From Sideroxydans sp. (GTDB taxonomy: Bacteria; Pseudomonadota; Gammaproteobacteria; Burkholderiales; Gallionellaceae): a DNA stretch of 44,713 nucleotides. Shown in pieces: positions 33,095 to 41,909 of the stretch. A model generated the notes under the pieces. The model saw only the letters and a list, made by a program, of their open reading frames with translations, searched no databases and had not been told where the DNA came from. The number at the start of each line of letters is the position of its first letter. The stretch's first letter is position 1. The stretch is taken from assembly GCA_028687425.1 (NCBI GenBank), contig JAQUAD010000018.1:1-44713 (forward strand), read 5' to 3'. Both the position numbers and the translations under genes were made by a program.

Positions 33095-34182
33095 TCCCCT
33101 TTCAGGTCATCGACCGTGAGTTTTTCGCGCGACTGTTGCGCCTTTGTCTTTTTGCCGCGATCTATCGCGCCTGCGACCACTGCTGCCACTGCGCCGGCGA
33201 TCACGGCGGCTTTCGCCACGGTGGTGACATCGGCGGCGGGTGCGGGCAGCGGTGCGTAGAAGCTGCCCGCATCCCAGAACTTGGGCTCGGAACAGCCGAT
33301 GCAGCCGTGGCCGGCCTCGATGGGGAAGCCGGTGCCGCCGTTCCACTTGGTGGTGGCGCAGGCGTTGTGCGTGGTCGGGCCTTTGCAGCCGAGTTCATAC
33401 AAACACCAGCCATTGCGCGCGCCCTCATCATCGAAGGTCTTGGCGAATTTGCCTTGCTCATACATCGGGCGGCGATAGCAACGGTCGTGGATGGTCTCGC
33501 CATAGAACGCCTTGGGTCTGCCAAGGTTATCCAGCGCAGGCAGCGCGCCGAAGGTGAGGTAGTGCGCCAGCACGCCGGTGATGACGGCCGGGATGGGCGG
33601 ACAGCCGGAGATGTTGATGATGGGCTTGTCCTTGATGATGTCGGACACCGCTACCGCACCGGTCGGATTCGGGTTCGCATTGGGGATGCCGCCGAATGCC
33701 GCGCAGCTGCCGACGGCGACGATGGCCGCCGCGCCCTTGGCCGCTTCTTCAAGCAGGTCGAGATTGGTACGGCCCGCGATGGTGGAATACACACCGCCGT
33801 CCTTGAGCGGGATGGAGCCGTCCACCAGCAGCAGGTACTTGCCGTTGAATTCCTTCATCGCATCCTCGCGCGCCTGTTCGGCAGCGAAGCCGGATGCGGC
33901 TTGCAGGGTGTGGTGGTAGTCCAGCGACACCATGTCGAAGATCATGCTTTCCAGCGTGGGTGAATGCGAACGCGTCAGCGATTCGGTGCAGCCGGTGCAC
34001 TCCTGGAACGACAGCCAGATCACCGATGGGCGTTTCACTTTCGCCAGCGCGGCGGCGATGGCAGTCGCGCTGCCGGGCGGCAGGGCCATCATGGTCGCCA
34101 TCGCGGCACAGAACTTCAGAAAACTGCGGCGGCTCACACCTTGCTCATGTAGCCGTTGTTCCAGCGTCTCGTGTTCTTTCAT
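33091..34182 (-). CDS. hynS: [NiFe] hydrogenase small subunit, Isp type
   Basis: A 363-residue iron-sulfur subunit with a Tat signal (SRRSFLKF, R18-R19), so the hydrogenase core is exported. The proximal cluster ligands appear in QECTGCTES, VGSCAAFGG and SGCPP; the distal ones in CLYELGCKGPTTHNAC and HGCIGCSEP. A C-terminal hydrophobic helix (VAKAAVIAGAVAAVVAGAI) anchors it to the membrane. GAGGTGA precedes ATG 34182. It follows the hyaF-like gene by nine bases. Confidence 0.95.
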   Translation of the reverse strand: MKEHETLEQRLHEQGVSRRSFLKFCAAMATMMALPPGSATAIAAALAKVKRPSVIWLSFQECTGCTESLTRSHSPTLESMIFDMVSLDYHHTLQAASGFAAEQAREDAMKEFNGKYLLLVDGSIPLKDGGVYSTIAGRTNLDLLEEAAKGAAAIVAVGSCAAFGGIPNANPNPTGAVAVSDIIKDKPIINISGCPPIPAVITGVLAHYLTFGALPALDNLGRPKAFYGETIHDRCYRRPMYEQGKFAKTFDDEGARNGWCLYELGCKGPTTHNACATTKWNGGTGFPIEAGHGCIGCSEPKFWDAGSFYAPLPAPAADVTTVAKAAVIAGAVAAVVAGAIDRGKKTKAQQSREKLTVDDLKGE

Positions 34183-34191
34183 CGTGTCACC

Positions 34192-34596
34192 TCATTTGGT
34201 TTGCGACAGGGTGTGCTGCAATCTTTCTAGTCCATCGCGCACATCCTCAGGCTGACTGTGCAGGATGGCGGGCACTTCTGCGATCTCGATCAGGTCGGCG
34301 ATCACGTCGCCTTCCACGTTGTAATGCGTCACCCACCACACGCCGGAATAGTGCGTCTCATAGAGCTCCGAATCGCCGATGGTCTCCAGTCGCGCCGAGA
34401 CCTCGCCGCGGCCCAGCGCGGTGCGCAGGCTTTCGTATTCGGCGGGGGAAAAAGGCAAACTCTTTAGGTCGATCATCGCCGTTTCACCCGTAGCGATGAA
34501 ACGAGTCAGGTGGGAAGCGATCTCGTTGAGCAGGGCATCCAGGCTGCCTATCGAATGCAGGTCGGCGACCTTGATGGAAATGTCATCCAGACTCAT
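34192..34596 (-). CDS. HupH/HyaF C-terminal-domain protein
   Basis: A 134-residue protein corresponding to one HupH_C-type domain, as found in hydrogenase assembly proteins HupH and HyaF (LETIGDSELYETHYSGVWWV is the marker). Full HupH proteins are about twice as long; here only the C-terminal half is present, and no frameshift is visible upstream. It probably helps small-subunit maturation. Its start overlaps the hynD stop (ATGA), and hynS follows after nine bases. Confidence 0.8.
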   Translation of the reverse strand: MSLDDISIKVADLHSIGSLDALLNEIASHLTRFIATGETAMIDLKSLPFSPAEYESLRTALGRGEVSARLETIGDSELYETHYSGVWWVTHYNVEGDVIADLIEIAEVPAILHSQPEDVRDGLERLQHTLSQTK

Positions 34597-35069
34597 TGCC
34601 AGCCCTCCAGTATCTGTCTGGTCTGCGCACATACCTGCGGCAGGGCGGCGGCAACGGCGGGGGAAGGATGTTCGCCCCAGTCGATCATGTCTGGCTGGAT
34701 GCCGATCAAGGCGCGCTGCGCAGGCAGGTGGTCGGCCAGATGGGCAATGGCCATCAGGTCGAGCAGGCTCACTTCATGCACGCTGCGTTTGCGGTTGCTG
34801 CCGAGGAAATCGTCCATCGCCACGCCTTCGAACACCTGCGTATGGCCGGGCGCAGCATTGAGCTGCGCGGCGTCGATGACGATGAGTCGGGAGGTGTCTT
34901 CGATGGCCGATGCGAGTGTGAAACTGAGGGTGCCGCCGTCGAGGTAGGTGATGTCGTCGCGATCCGCCAGCGCTTCGCGCAGATAGTTCATCGCATGGAT
35001 GCCGGCACCTTCATCCTGCAACAGGCTATTGCCGATACCGAGGATCAATGTGTTGCTGGATTCACGCAT
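34593..35069 (-). CDS. hynD: hydrogenase maturation protease
   Basis: A 158-residue endopeptidase of the HyaD/HybD/HupD family, which trims the large subunit after nickel insertion. The N-terminal LILGIGNSLLQDEGAGIHAM contains the nickel-binding Glu, followed by DGG and the Asp in VIDAAQL and His in VHEVSLLDL. I chose ATG 35069 because it gives the usual N-terminus just before LILGIGN; the frame is open upstream to 35138. No strong ribosome site is seen. First gene of the minus-strand hydrogenase operon. Confidence 0.88.
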   Translation of the reverse strand: MRESSNTLILGIGNSLLQDEGAGIHAMNYLREALADRDDITYLDGGTLSFTLASAIEDTSRLIVIDAAQLNAAPGHTQVFEGVAMDDFLGSNRKRSVHEVSLLDLMAIAHLADHLPAQRALIGIQPDMIDWGEHPSPAVAAALPQVCAQTRQILEGWQ

Positions 35070-35149
35070 GACTTTGGAAATGGTGAGCGGGCGACGGACG
35101 CAATCTAGCATTAGAATGTGCACACCACAACCGACCAAGGATGTTTTTC
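35070..35149. promoter_or_regulatory. divergent hydrogenase/hyp control region
   Basis: Only 80 bases separate hynD and hypC, so promoters of both operons must lie here or overlap coding sequence. On the plus strand TAGAAT (35112-35117) could be a -10 for hypC. On the minus strand TTGTGG, 17 bases, TAGATT could serve hynD. No TGTAAG/CGACCAA element and no clear sigma-54 site is present. Confidence 0.35.
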
Positions 35150-35386
35150 ATGTGTCTCGGTATTCCCATGCAAGTTATCAGCATCGATGGTTACAACGCA
35201 CGCTGCGAGGCGAAGGGTGTTTCGCGCGATGTGAGCCTGTTTTTGTTACAGGGAGACGAAGTCCACGTCGGCGACCACGTCATGGTGCATGTCGGCTACG
35301 CCATCCAGACCATGACGGAACAAGAAGCACGTTCGACCTGGGAACTACTGGACGAGATGCTGGCGGCTGAGGGTAACGATGCTTGA
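35150..35386 (+). CDS. hypC: hydrogenase maturation factor HypC
   Basis: A 78-residue chaperone that carries the Fe(CN)2CO precursor with HypD and delivers it to the large subunit. It starts with the required MCLGIP (the Cys is essential after Met removal), which fixes ATG 35150 over an ATG at 35141. AAGGATG precedes it. Its end overlaps hypD by eight bases, so the two are coupled. Confidence 0.95.
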   Translation: MCLGIPMQVISIDGYNARCEAKGVSRDVSLFLLQGDEVHVGDHVMVHVGYAIQTMTEQEARSTWELLDEMLAAEGNDA

Positions 35387-36476
35387 GGCGAAGGACTGGC
35401 TGGCACGCATCCATGCGCTGAACATAGATCGCCCGCTGCGCATCATGAACGTGTGCGGCGGGCATGAACGTTCCATTTCCATGGCCGGGCTGCGCACTGC
35501 CTTACCCGAACAAGTGCAACTGATCGCCGGGCCCGGCTGCCCGGTGTGCGTATGCCCGGAAGAGGATGTGTATCAGGCGATGCAGCTCGCCATGCATGAG
35601 AAGGTGATCCTCGTCGCGTTCGGCGATATGTTGCGTGTGCCGGTGAATGTTCCGAAAGGAGAGGTGCGTTCGCTGGAGCAGGCCAAGGCGGCGGGGGCCG
35701 ATGTGCGGCCCATCGCCAGTCCGCGCGAGGCGGTGCAGATCGCGCAGCAGAATCCTGATCGACAGGTGGTGTTCTTCGCTGCCGGTTTCGAGACCACCAT
35801 GGCGCCGGTCGCCGCGATGTTGCTGGAAGGCGTGCCGGACAATCTTTCGTTGTTGCTCTCGGGCCGTCTCACCTGGCCTGCAGTCGCCATGCTGCTGGAA
35901 TCGGGCGAAGCGGGATTCAATGCCTTGGTCGCACCCGGTCATGTGGCAACGGTGATGGGGCCGGAGGAGTGGGGCTTCGTGGTGGAGAAGCATCACATGC
36001 CCACCGCCGTGGCCGGGTTCACGCCGGTGTCTTTGCTGGCGGCGATGTATTCCGTGCTGCGCCAGTCGCTCGAAGACAAATGCTTCCTCGACAATTGTTA
36101 TCCCGAGCTGGTGAAGCCGGGCGGCAATCCGGTCGCGCGCAAACATCTGGCGCAGGCGTTCGAAGTCACCGATTCCAACTGGCGCGGCATCGGCATCATC
36201 CCGGCCTCCGGTTACGCGCTGGCCCCGGCCTATGCAGCGCACGATGCGCGACTGCGCTTCCCAAGCTACAACGATGCAGAAAGAAAACGCGCCGGGCAGA
36301 TGCCGCCGGGCTGCGATTGCGCGCGCGTGGTGCTGGGCCGCATCAACCCCGACCAGTGCAAACTCTATGGCACGGCGTGCACACCCAAGTATCCGGTCGG
36401 GCCATGTATGGTGTCGGACGAAGGTGCGTGCCGCATCTGGTGGTCCACGGGCATCCGGGCAGCGGAGCATGCCTGA
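35379..36476 (+). CDS. hypD: hydrogenase maturation protein HypD
   Basis: A 365-residue iron-sulfur scaffold protein on which the Fe(CN)2CO group is built. Family motifs are MNVCGGHERS, GPGCPVCVCP, FAAGFETTMAP, and the C-terminal cluster cysteines (MPPGCDCARV, KLYGTACTP). It overlaps hypC (8 bases) at its start and hypF (8 bases) at its end. Full length. Confidence 0.96.
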   Translation: MLEAKDWLARIHALNIDRPLRIMNVCGGHERSISMAGLRTALPEQVQLIAGPGCPVCVCPEEDVYQAMQLAMHEKVILVAFGDMLRVPVNVPKGEVRSLEQAKAAGADVRPIASPREAVQIAQQNPDRQVVFFAAGFETTMAPVAAMLLEGVPDNLSLLLSGRLTWPAVAMLLESGEAGFNALVAPGHVATVMGPEEWGFVVEKHHMPTAVAGFTPVSLLAAMYSVLRQSLEDKCFLDNCYPELVKPGGNPVARKHLAQAFEVTDSNWRGIGIIPASGYALAPAYAAHDARLRFPSYNDAERKRAGQMPPGCDCARVVLGRINPDQCKLYGTACTPKYPVGPCMVSDEGACRIWWSTGIRAAEHA

Positions 36477-38697
36477 AGCGCGTAGGTGGTTGTTGACGGG
36501 CCGTGTCCAGGGCGTAGGCTTCCGTCCTTTCGTTTACTTGCTGGCACAACGCTTCGATCTCAAAGGCTGGGTGCAGAATCAGGTCGGGCAGGTGATGATC
36601 GAAGCGGAAGGTGCAGCATCCACGCTGGATGATTTCTCTAACGCACTCATCGCCGAGGCACCGTCCTTGTCGCGACCACACATCGCCAGCGTCGCCAGCA
36701 TCCTGCTGCGTGGGTTCGAGTCTTTCGAGATACGCGACAGCGCCAGCGCAGGCGAGACGCACATCCATGTCCCACCCGACCTGTATCTGTGCCCGGACTG
36801 CCAGCGCGAGATGCAATCTCCGCAAGACAGGCGCTATCGCTACCCCTTCATAAACTGCACGCAATGCGGCCCGCGCTATACGCTGATCGCACGTATGCCA
36901 TACGACCGCGCCAACACAACGATGGCAAGTTTCGCGTTGTGCGATGCCTGCCGTGACGAGTACGAAGACCCCAGCAGTCGCCGCTTCCATGCCGAACCCA
37001 TCGCCTGTCCGCAATGCGGGCCGCAACTGGAGTTCGTGTCTGGCGAAGAGAGATTGCAACGCGAGGATGCGTTGTCAGCATGCATCGCCGCACTGCGTCG
37101 CGGCGAGATCGTCGCCGTCAAAGGCATAGGCGGTTATCACCTGATGTGCGATGCACACAACGCAGCAACCATCGCGCGTCTGCGCGAACGCAAACACAGG
37201 CCGCACAAGGCGCTGGCGGTGATGTTCAAGGACATGGCAGCGGTGCATGCGGAACTGCAAGTCGATGCGGAATCTGAAACTGCACTGTGCGATGCCGCGC
37301 GTCCTATCGTGTTGCTGCCGCGCAAGCAGGCAAGCAGTCTGCCGGACGGCATCGCGCCCGGCCTGCATGAAGTCGGTGCGATGTTGCCTTACAGTCCATT
37401 GCATCATCTGCTGCTGGCCGAACTGGATGGGCCGCTGGTCGCGACCTCGGCCAACCTCAGCGGCGAACCGGTGCTGACCGAAGGTGCGGAAGTGGCAGCG
37501 CGGCTGGGTAAGGTGGCGGATGCCTTCCTGCATCACGACCGCCCCATTGCTCGACCTGCAGACGATGCCGTGCTGCGCATCATCGCCAACGCGCCGCGCT
37601 TGATCCGTCCCGGTCGCGGCATCGCGCCCATCGAGATCGAACTGCCTTTTGCATTGGCACAGCCTACCCTCGCAGTCGGTGGCCACATGAAGAACACCAT
37701 CGCACTCGGCTGGGACAATCGCGCCGTGCTGACGCCGCACATCGGCGATCTCGACGCGCCACGCAGCATCGAAGTGTTCGAACAGGTCATCGCCGACATG
37801 CAGCGCCTGTATGGCGTGCAGTCCGCTGCCATCGTGTGCGATGCACATCCGCACTACGCCAGCAGTCGCTGGGCAGAAAAGCAGGACTTGCCCGTGAAAA
37901 CTGTCTGGCATCATCACGCACATGCCGCCGCGCTGGCGCTGGAACATGGTGCGGACAAGACCTGGCTCACTGTCACCTGGGACGGCGTGGGGCTGGGTGA
38001 GGATGGCACGCTGTGGGGCGGCGAGACCTTGCACGGACGCATCGGCGACTGGCATCGCGTTGCCAGCCTGCGCACCTTCCGTTTACCCGGTGGTGACAAG
38101 GCAGCGCGCGAACCCTGGCGTTCGGCGGCGGGGCTGTGTTGGGAGATGGGCGTAGACAAATCCTTCCCGGTCGATGACATCACCTTGCTGCACACCGCCT
38201 GGCAGCGCGGTATCAACACACCAACCACCAGCGCGGCCGGCCGCTTGTTCGACGGTGCAGCGCACCTGCTCGGGCTGATCGATCATGCGAGTCATGAAGG
38301 GCAGGGGGGCATGTTGCTGGAACAGATCGCGGCGGGCGAGGCGGAAGTCATCGTGATGCCGTTGAACGAAGATGCGCACGGTGTGCTGCGCATCGACTGG
38401 CAACCATTGATCGCAGTCATGATGCGCAACGATGTACCGGTCGCAACGCGTGCGATGAAGTTCCATCGCAGTCTGGCGCACAACATCGTGATGCAGGCGC
38501 AGCATTTCCATGCGCAGCAAGCGTTCGACGCAGTGGGGCTGACGGGCGGCGTGTTCCAGAACAAACTGCTGGCCGAGCTGGCGCTGCAAGGATTGCATCA
38601 GGCAGGGTTCGATGCGTACCTGCCGCAGCAGATACCGTGCAATGATGGCGGCATCGCTCTGGGACAATTGATGGAAGCGGGAATGAACAATGGATGA
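36469..38697 (+). CDS. hypF: carbamoyltransferase HypF
   Basis: A 742-residue protein that makes the cyanide ligand precursor from carbamoyl phosphate. In order: acylphosphatase domain (GRVQGVGFRPFVYL, residues 10-23), two zinc-finger-like Cys pairs (CPDCQRE, CTQCGPRYT, CDACRDE, CPQCG), a YrdC-like domain (from about residue 200) and a Kae1-like domain (GGHMKNT, HHHAHAAALALEHG). ATG 36469 overlaps the hypD stop; the longer frame upstream is shadow. Confidence 0.96.
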   Translation: MPEARRWLLTGRVQGVGFRPFVYLLAQRFDLKGWVQNQVGQVMIEAEGAASTLDDFSNALIAEAPSLSRPHIASVASILLRGFESFEIRDSASAGETHIHVPPDLYLCPDCQREMQSPQDRRYRYPFINCTQCGPRYTLIARMPYDRANTTMASFALCDACRDEYEDPSSRRFHAEPIACPQCGPQLEFVSGEERLQREDALSACIAALRRGEIVAVKGIGGYHLMCDAHNAATIARLRERKHRPHKALAVMFKDMAAVHAELQVDAESETALCDAARPIVLLPRKQASSLPDGIAPGLHEVGAMLPYSPLHHLLLAELDGPLVATSANLSGEPVLTEGAEVAARLGKVADAFLHHDRPIARPADDAVLRIIANAPRLIRPGRGIAPIEIELPFALAQPTLAVGGHMKNTIALGWDNRAVLTPHIGDLDAPRSIEVFEQVIADMQRLYGVQSAAIVCDAHPHYASSRWAEKQDLPVKTVWHHHAHAAALALEHGADKTWLTVTWDGVGLGEDGTLWGGETLHGRIGDWHRVASLRTFRLPGGDKAAREPWRSAAGLCWEMGVDKSFPVDDITLLHTAWQRGINTPTTSAAGRLFDGAAHLLGLIDHASHEGQGGMLLEQIAAGEAEVIVMPLNEDAHGVLRIDWQPLIAVMMRNDVPVATRAMKFHRSLAHNIVMQAQHFHAQQAFDAVGLTGGVFQNKLLAELALQGLHQAGFDAYLPQQIPCNDGGIALGQLMEAGMNNG

Positions 38698-39694
38698 AAC
38701 GCATATCAGTCTGGCGCACGGCAACGGCGGGCGCTACATGCGCGAACTGATCGACGAACTGTTCGCACGTTACTTGAGCAACCCGCTGCTGGATGTGCAG
38801 GTGGACGCCGCATCGCTGCCGCCCATGGACGGCGTGCTGATGATGACCACCGACGGCTTCACCGTGCAACCGCTGGAATTCCCCGGCGGCAGCATCGGCT
38901 CGCTGGCCGTGCACGGTACAGTGAACGACCTCGCCGTATCCGGCGCGACGCCGCGCTACCTCACGCTCAATGCCTTCATAGAAGAAGGCATGGAAATCGC
39001 CCAACTGGAACGCATCGTCGCCGATCTGGCGCGCGCCGCGCGCGAGGCGAACGTGTCCGTGGTGGCGGGCGACACCAAGGTGTTGCGACGCGGCGAGGGC
39101 GGCGGCATCTATCTCGCCACCACCGGCATCGGCGTGCGGCCTGCGGCGGTGCAGCTGGGACTGAACCGTATCCGCGCGGGCGATGCCATTCTGGTCAGCG
39201 GCCCGGTGGGCGACCACGGTATCGCTGTGTTATTGGCGCGCGAACAGTTCGGTCTCAGCGGCGAGCTGATGTCCGATGCCGCCAGTGTGTTCCCGCTGGC
39301 GCAGGCGCTGTTGCCGCTGGATGGATTGCGTTTCATGCGCGACCCGACGCGCGGCGGACTCGCCACCGTGATGCACGAGATCTGCCGCGCCACGAACATG
39401 CAGGTTCACTTGCAGCAGCCAGACATCCCGGTGCGTGAGCAGGTGACATCGGTGTGCGAGATGCTGGGTTACGACGCGATGTATCTTGCATGCGAAGGGC
39501 GGTTGGTGGCGGTGGTGGACGCCGCACAGGCGGACGCCGCGCTGGCGGCGTTGCGATCGCTGCCGCAAGGGCATGGGGCTGCCCTCATCGGCCACGTGCA
39601 AGCCGGTCGCGCGCAAGTGGTGCTGCAGACCGAGTTCGGCGGCCAGCGCATCCTCGAAGAACTGGAAGACGATCCGCTGCCGCGCATCTGCTAG
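38690..39694 (+). CDS. hypE: hydrogenase maturation protein HypE
   Basis: A 334-residue protein that dehydrates the thiocarbamate to thiocyanate for HypCD. The N-terminus has LAHGNGGRYM, the ATP-binding part is DDLAVSG-like (VNDLAVSGATPRYL), and the C-terminus ends PRIC with the essential terminal Cys. Its start overlaps the hypF stop by eight bases. The order is hypCDFE; hypA and hypB, for nickel insertion, are not in the window and must be elsewhere. Confidence 0.96.
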   Translation: MDETHISLAHGNGGRYMRELIDELFARYLSNPLLDVQVDAASLPPMDGVLMMTTDGFTVQPLEFPGGSIGSLAVHGTVNDLAVSGATPRYLTLNAFIEEGMEIAQLERIVADLARAAREANVSVVAGDTKVLRRGEGGGIYLATTGIGVRPAAVQLGLNRIRAGDAILVSGPVGDHGIAVLLAREQFGLSGELMSDAASVFPLAQALLPLDGLRFMRDPTRGGLATVMHEICRATNMQVHLQQPDIPVREQVTSVCEMLGYDAMYLACEGRLVAVVDAAQADAALAALRSLPQGHGAALIGHVQAGRAQVVLQTEFGGQRILEELEDDPLPRIC

Positions 39695-39713
39695 CGCAGC
39701 TTTTCCAGCGACG

Positions 39714-40079
39714 CTACATCACGCTACCGAACGAGACATCCTGCGCATGCGGCGGCATAGGCAGCCCGGCCAGATGGCTGGCCTGACTCACCGGGCCGCG
39801 CGGGAACAGCTCATACAGATAGGCGCGTCCGCGCTCGTCACAGAACCGCTCTTCCAGGTCGCGCAAAATCTCGCGTGCCGAATCGATGTTGCCGTGCTGC
39901 CGGTAACGCTCGCGCAGGAAGACGATGATCTCCCAGTGTTCCTCGGTCAGTTCGATACCTTCGAGTTTTGCTTCACGGTTTGCATATTGCGGCGACCAGG
40001 GCGGCAGGTCGGACATGTTGCCTTCCGGGTCGTGTTCGTAACGTTGCGGGTTGCTGATGGCTTTGTTGATGTCGAGCAT
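39714..40079 (-). CDS. DsrC/TusE-family protein lacking C-terminal cysteines
   Basis: A 121-residue protein of the DsrC/TusE/RspA family: the core is LTEEHWEIIVFLRERY and the C-terminal arm LFPRGPVSQASHLAGLPMPP. In DsrC two arm cysteines carry sulfur; here the first position is Ser101 and the second Ala112, and the only Cys (C80) is in the core. It fits the regulator-like RspA group rather than a sulfur carrier. AGGAGG precedes ATG 40079. It converges on hypE (19 bases) and lies near isp1/isp2, relatives of DsrMK. Confidence 0.85.
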   Translation of the reverse strand: MLDINKAISNPQRYEHDPEGNMSDLPPWSPQYANREAKLEGIELTEEHWEIIVFLRERYRQHGNIDSAREILRDLEERFCDERGRAYLYELFPRGPVSQASHLAGLPMPPHAQDVSFGSVM

Positions 40080-40352
40080 GATGATTACCTCCTGCTGACG
40101 AGGGCGGCCTGAGGAGGGAGGCGCCCGAGTGATCATCATCGAACTATGGCGTGATGAAGTCAATCATCGCGCGACGGACGGTTGTCCACATAACTACAGT
40201 GTTCCATGTATTTGTTCTGCAGTGGAAAACTGACACACTACCTGCGCCGGATCAGCAATGTCCGGTATCCGTGAGAGCGGACGACTGCGCAGATGTTTTC
40301 GTACAGTCCTCTCGCATACGTATGGTGTTCGACTACGACAGGGAGAAGACAC

Positions 40353-41909
40353 TTGGATATACGGCATGCTTCTGCAACGTCATCCCGCGCCGGGCGTATC
40401 GCTCGCATTGCGATCCGCTGCCTGCTGTCTTTCCAGTTGTTCATCCTGTCTTTGCATTCCGTCTTCGCGGCCGACTGGTCGGACGAGGTCGTTTATTTCG
40501 TGCTGACAGACCGCTATGCCGATGGCGACAGCGGCAACAACCGAGGCGTGGATCGACGCAATCCCGGCGGCTTTCACGGCGGCGATCTCAAGGGGCTGAC
40601 ACAGCAGCTGGATGAACTGGCCGACCTGGGCATCACCGCACTGTGGATCAATCCGGTGCAGAAGCAGATCGACAAAGGTTTCTACGCCAGCGCACCGGCC
40701 AATCTGGGCATCCCCGAGTTTCGCCATTTCGGCTTCCACGGTTACTGGATAGACGATTTCGAAACGCTGGACCCGCATTTCGGCACGCTAGCTGATCTGA
40801 AGCATCTGGTCGACGAAGCGCACAAGCGCAACATCAAGGTGCTGCTGGACGTGGTGTACAACCATGCCGGCTATGGCTCGCACTACGCATCGCGCCGCAC
40901 TGCGGACGGGCAAAGCTGGCTGCGCACGGTCGAGGGCAATTGCGATGTCGATCCGCTTACCTGCAACGTGGGCGGCCTGCCGGATTTCAGGACCGAACTG
41001 CCCGAGGTGCGCGACTACCTGCTCGATGCCAATCTTGACCTCGCCAGAAAAGCCGGTGTGGACGGTTTCCGTCTGGACACCTTCAAACATATCGGAACCG
41101 ATTTCTGGCTGGAGCATCGCCGCCGCACGCGTGCCGCGTTCGGTAACGACTTCTTCCTGCTGGCCGAATACTGGGGCGGCGACGCGGGCTCGCTCGATCC
41201 ATTCTTCGCACGCGACGAGGTCGATGCCGGTTTCGATTTCGGCTTCAAGGGCAATTGCGAATCGTTCGTGAACGGTCGCGGTCGCGCGGTCGCCTACGGC
41301 AACTATCTCGCCTCGCGCCACAAGGTGCGCAAGGGCTATCTGCTGGCGCACTACCTTTCCAGTCACGATGAACCGATGGCCTTGTACGACCTGCACAACG
41401 ACAAGGACAAGTTCCGTATCTGCGCCGCCATCCAGCTGACCTCGCTCGGCCTGCCGGTGATCTATTACGGCGAGGAGGTCGCACGTGCGGGCAGCGTATG
41501 GCCGCTCAACCGCACCGACATGCCGTGGGGCGAGCGCGACATCAAGCCGGGCAAGGGCAAGTCGCGCGACGAAGGCATGCGTGCCTGGTACAAGCAGCTG
41601 TTGCATATCCGCAGCCACCATTCGGCATTGCGTCGGGGTGACTACACCTTGCTGAGCGGCGCGCAGGACAAGCTGCTGGCCTATGCGCGCAGCGATGCGA
41701 GCAGCGGCGACAGCATCCTGGTACTGGTTAACCGCGAGCCGCAGGCGCAGGAAGCAGCATTCACGCTGCCGGAGATCTGGCACGGCAAGCCGCTGATGGA
41801 TGAGCTGCAGCACACCTCGCTGTTGCCGTTCTCCGGCAAGCTGCAGTTGCGCATGGCGCCGGAATCGGTGCGCATATTCGGCATCGCTTCAGGAAAGGCG
41901 GAGCACTGA
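40353..41909 (+). CDS. periplasmic GH13 alpha-amylase
   Basis: A 518-residue glycoside hydrolase family 13 enzyme that cleaves alpha-1,4-glucans. A signal peptide ends near SVFA-AD. The four GH13 motifs are clear: DVVYNH, GFRLDTFKH (nucleophile Asp), LLAEYWGG (acid/base Glu) and LSSHDE. I chose TTG 40353, since GGGAG at 40341-40345 is well spaced and gives a normal signal peptide; an in-frame ATG at 40293 has no site. The 273 bases before it, from 40080, hold no other gene I can support. The ATPase gene overlaps by one base (TGATG). Confidence 0.88.
   Translation: MDIRHASATSSRAGRIARIAIRCLLSFQLFILSLHSVFAADWSDEVVYFVLTDRYADGDSGNNRGVDRRNPGGFHGGDLKGLTQQLDELADLGITALWINPVQKQIDKGFYASAPANLGIPEFRHFGFHGYWIDDFETLDPHFGTLADLKHLVDEAHKRNIKVLLDVVYNHAGYGSHYASRRTADGQSWLRTVEGNCDVDPLTCNVGGLPDFRTELPEVRDYLLDANLDLARKAGVDGFRLDTFKHIGTDFWLEHRRRTRAAFGNDFFLLAEYWGGDAGSLDPFFARDEVDAGFDFGFKGNCESFVNGRGRAVAYGNYLASRHKVRKGYLLAHYLSSHDEPMALYDLHNDKDKFRICAAIQLTSLGLPVIYYGEEVARAGSVWPLNRTDMPWGERDIKPGKGKSRDEGMRAWYKQLLHIRSHHSALRRGDYTLLSGAQDKLLAYARSDASSGDSILVLVNREPQAQEAAFTLPEIWHGKPLMDELQHTSLLPFSGKLQLRMAPESVRIFGIASGKAEH

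Noticed and set aside
40202-40229. TTCCA...TGGAA inverted repeat upstream of the amylase gene
   Set aside because: Arms are only five bases with a long spacer; too common by chance to claim a site.
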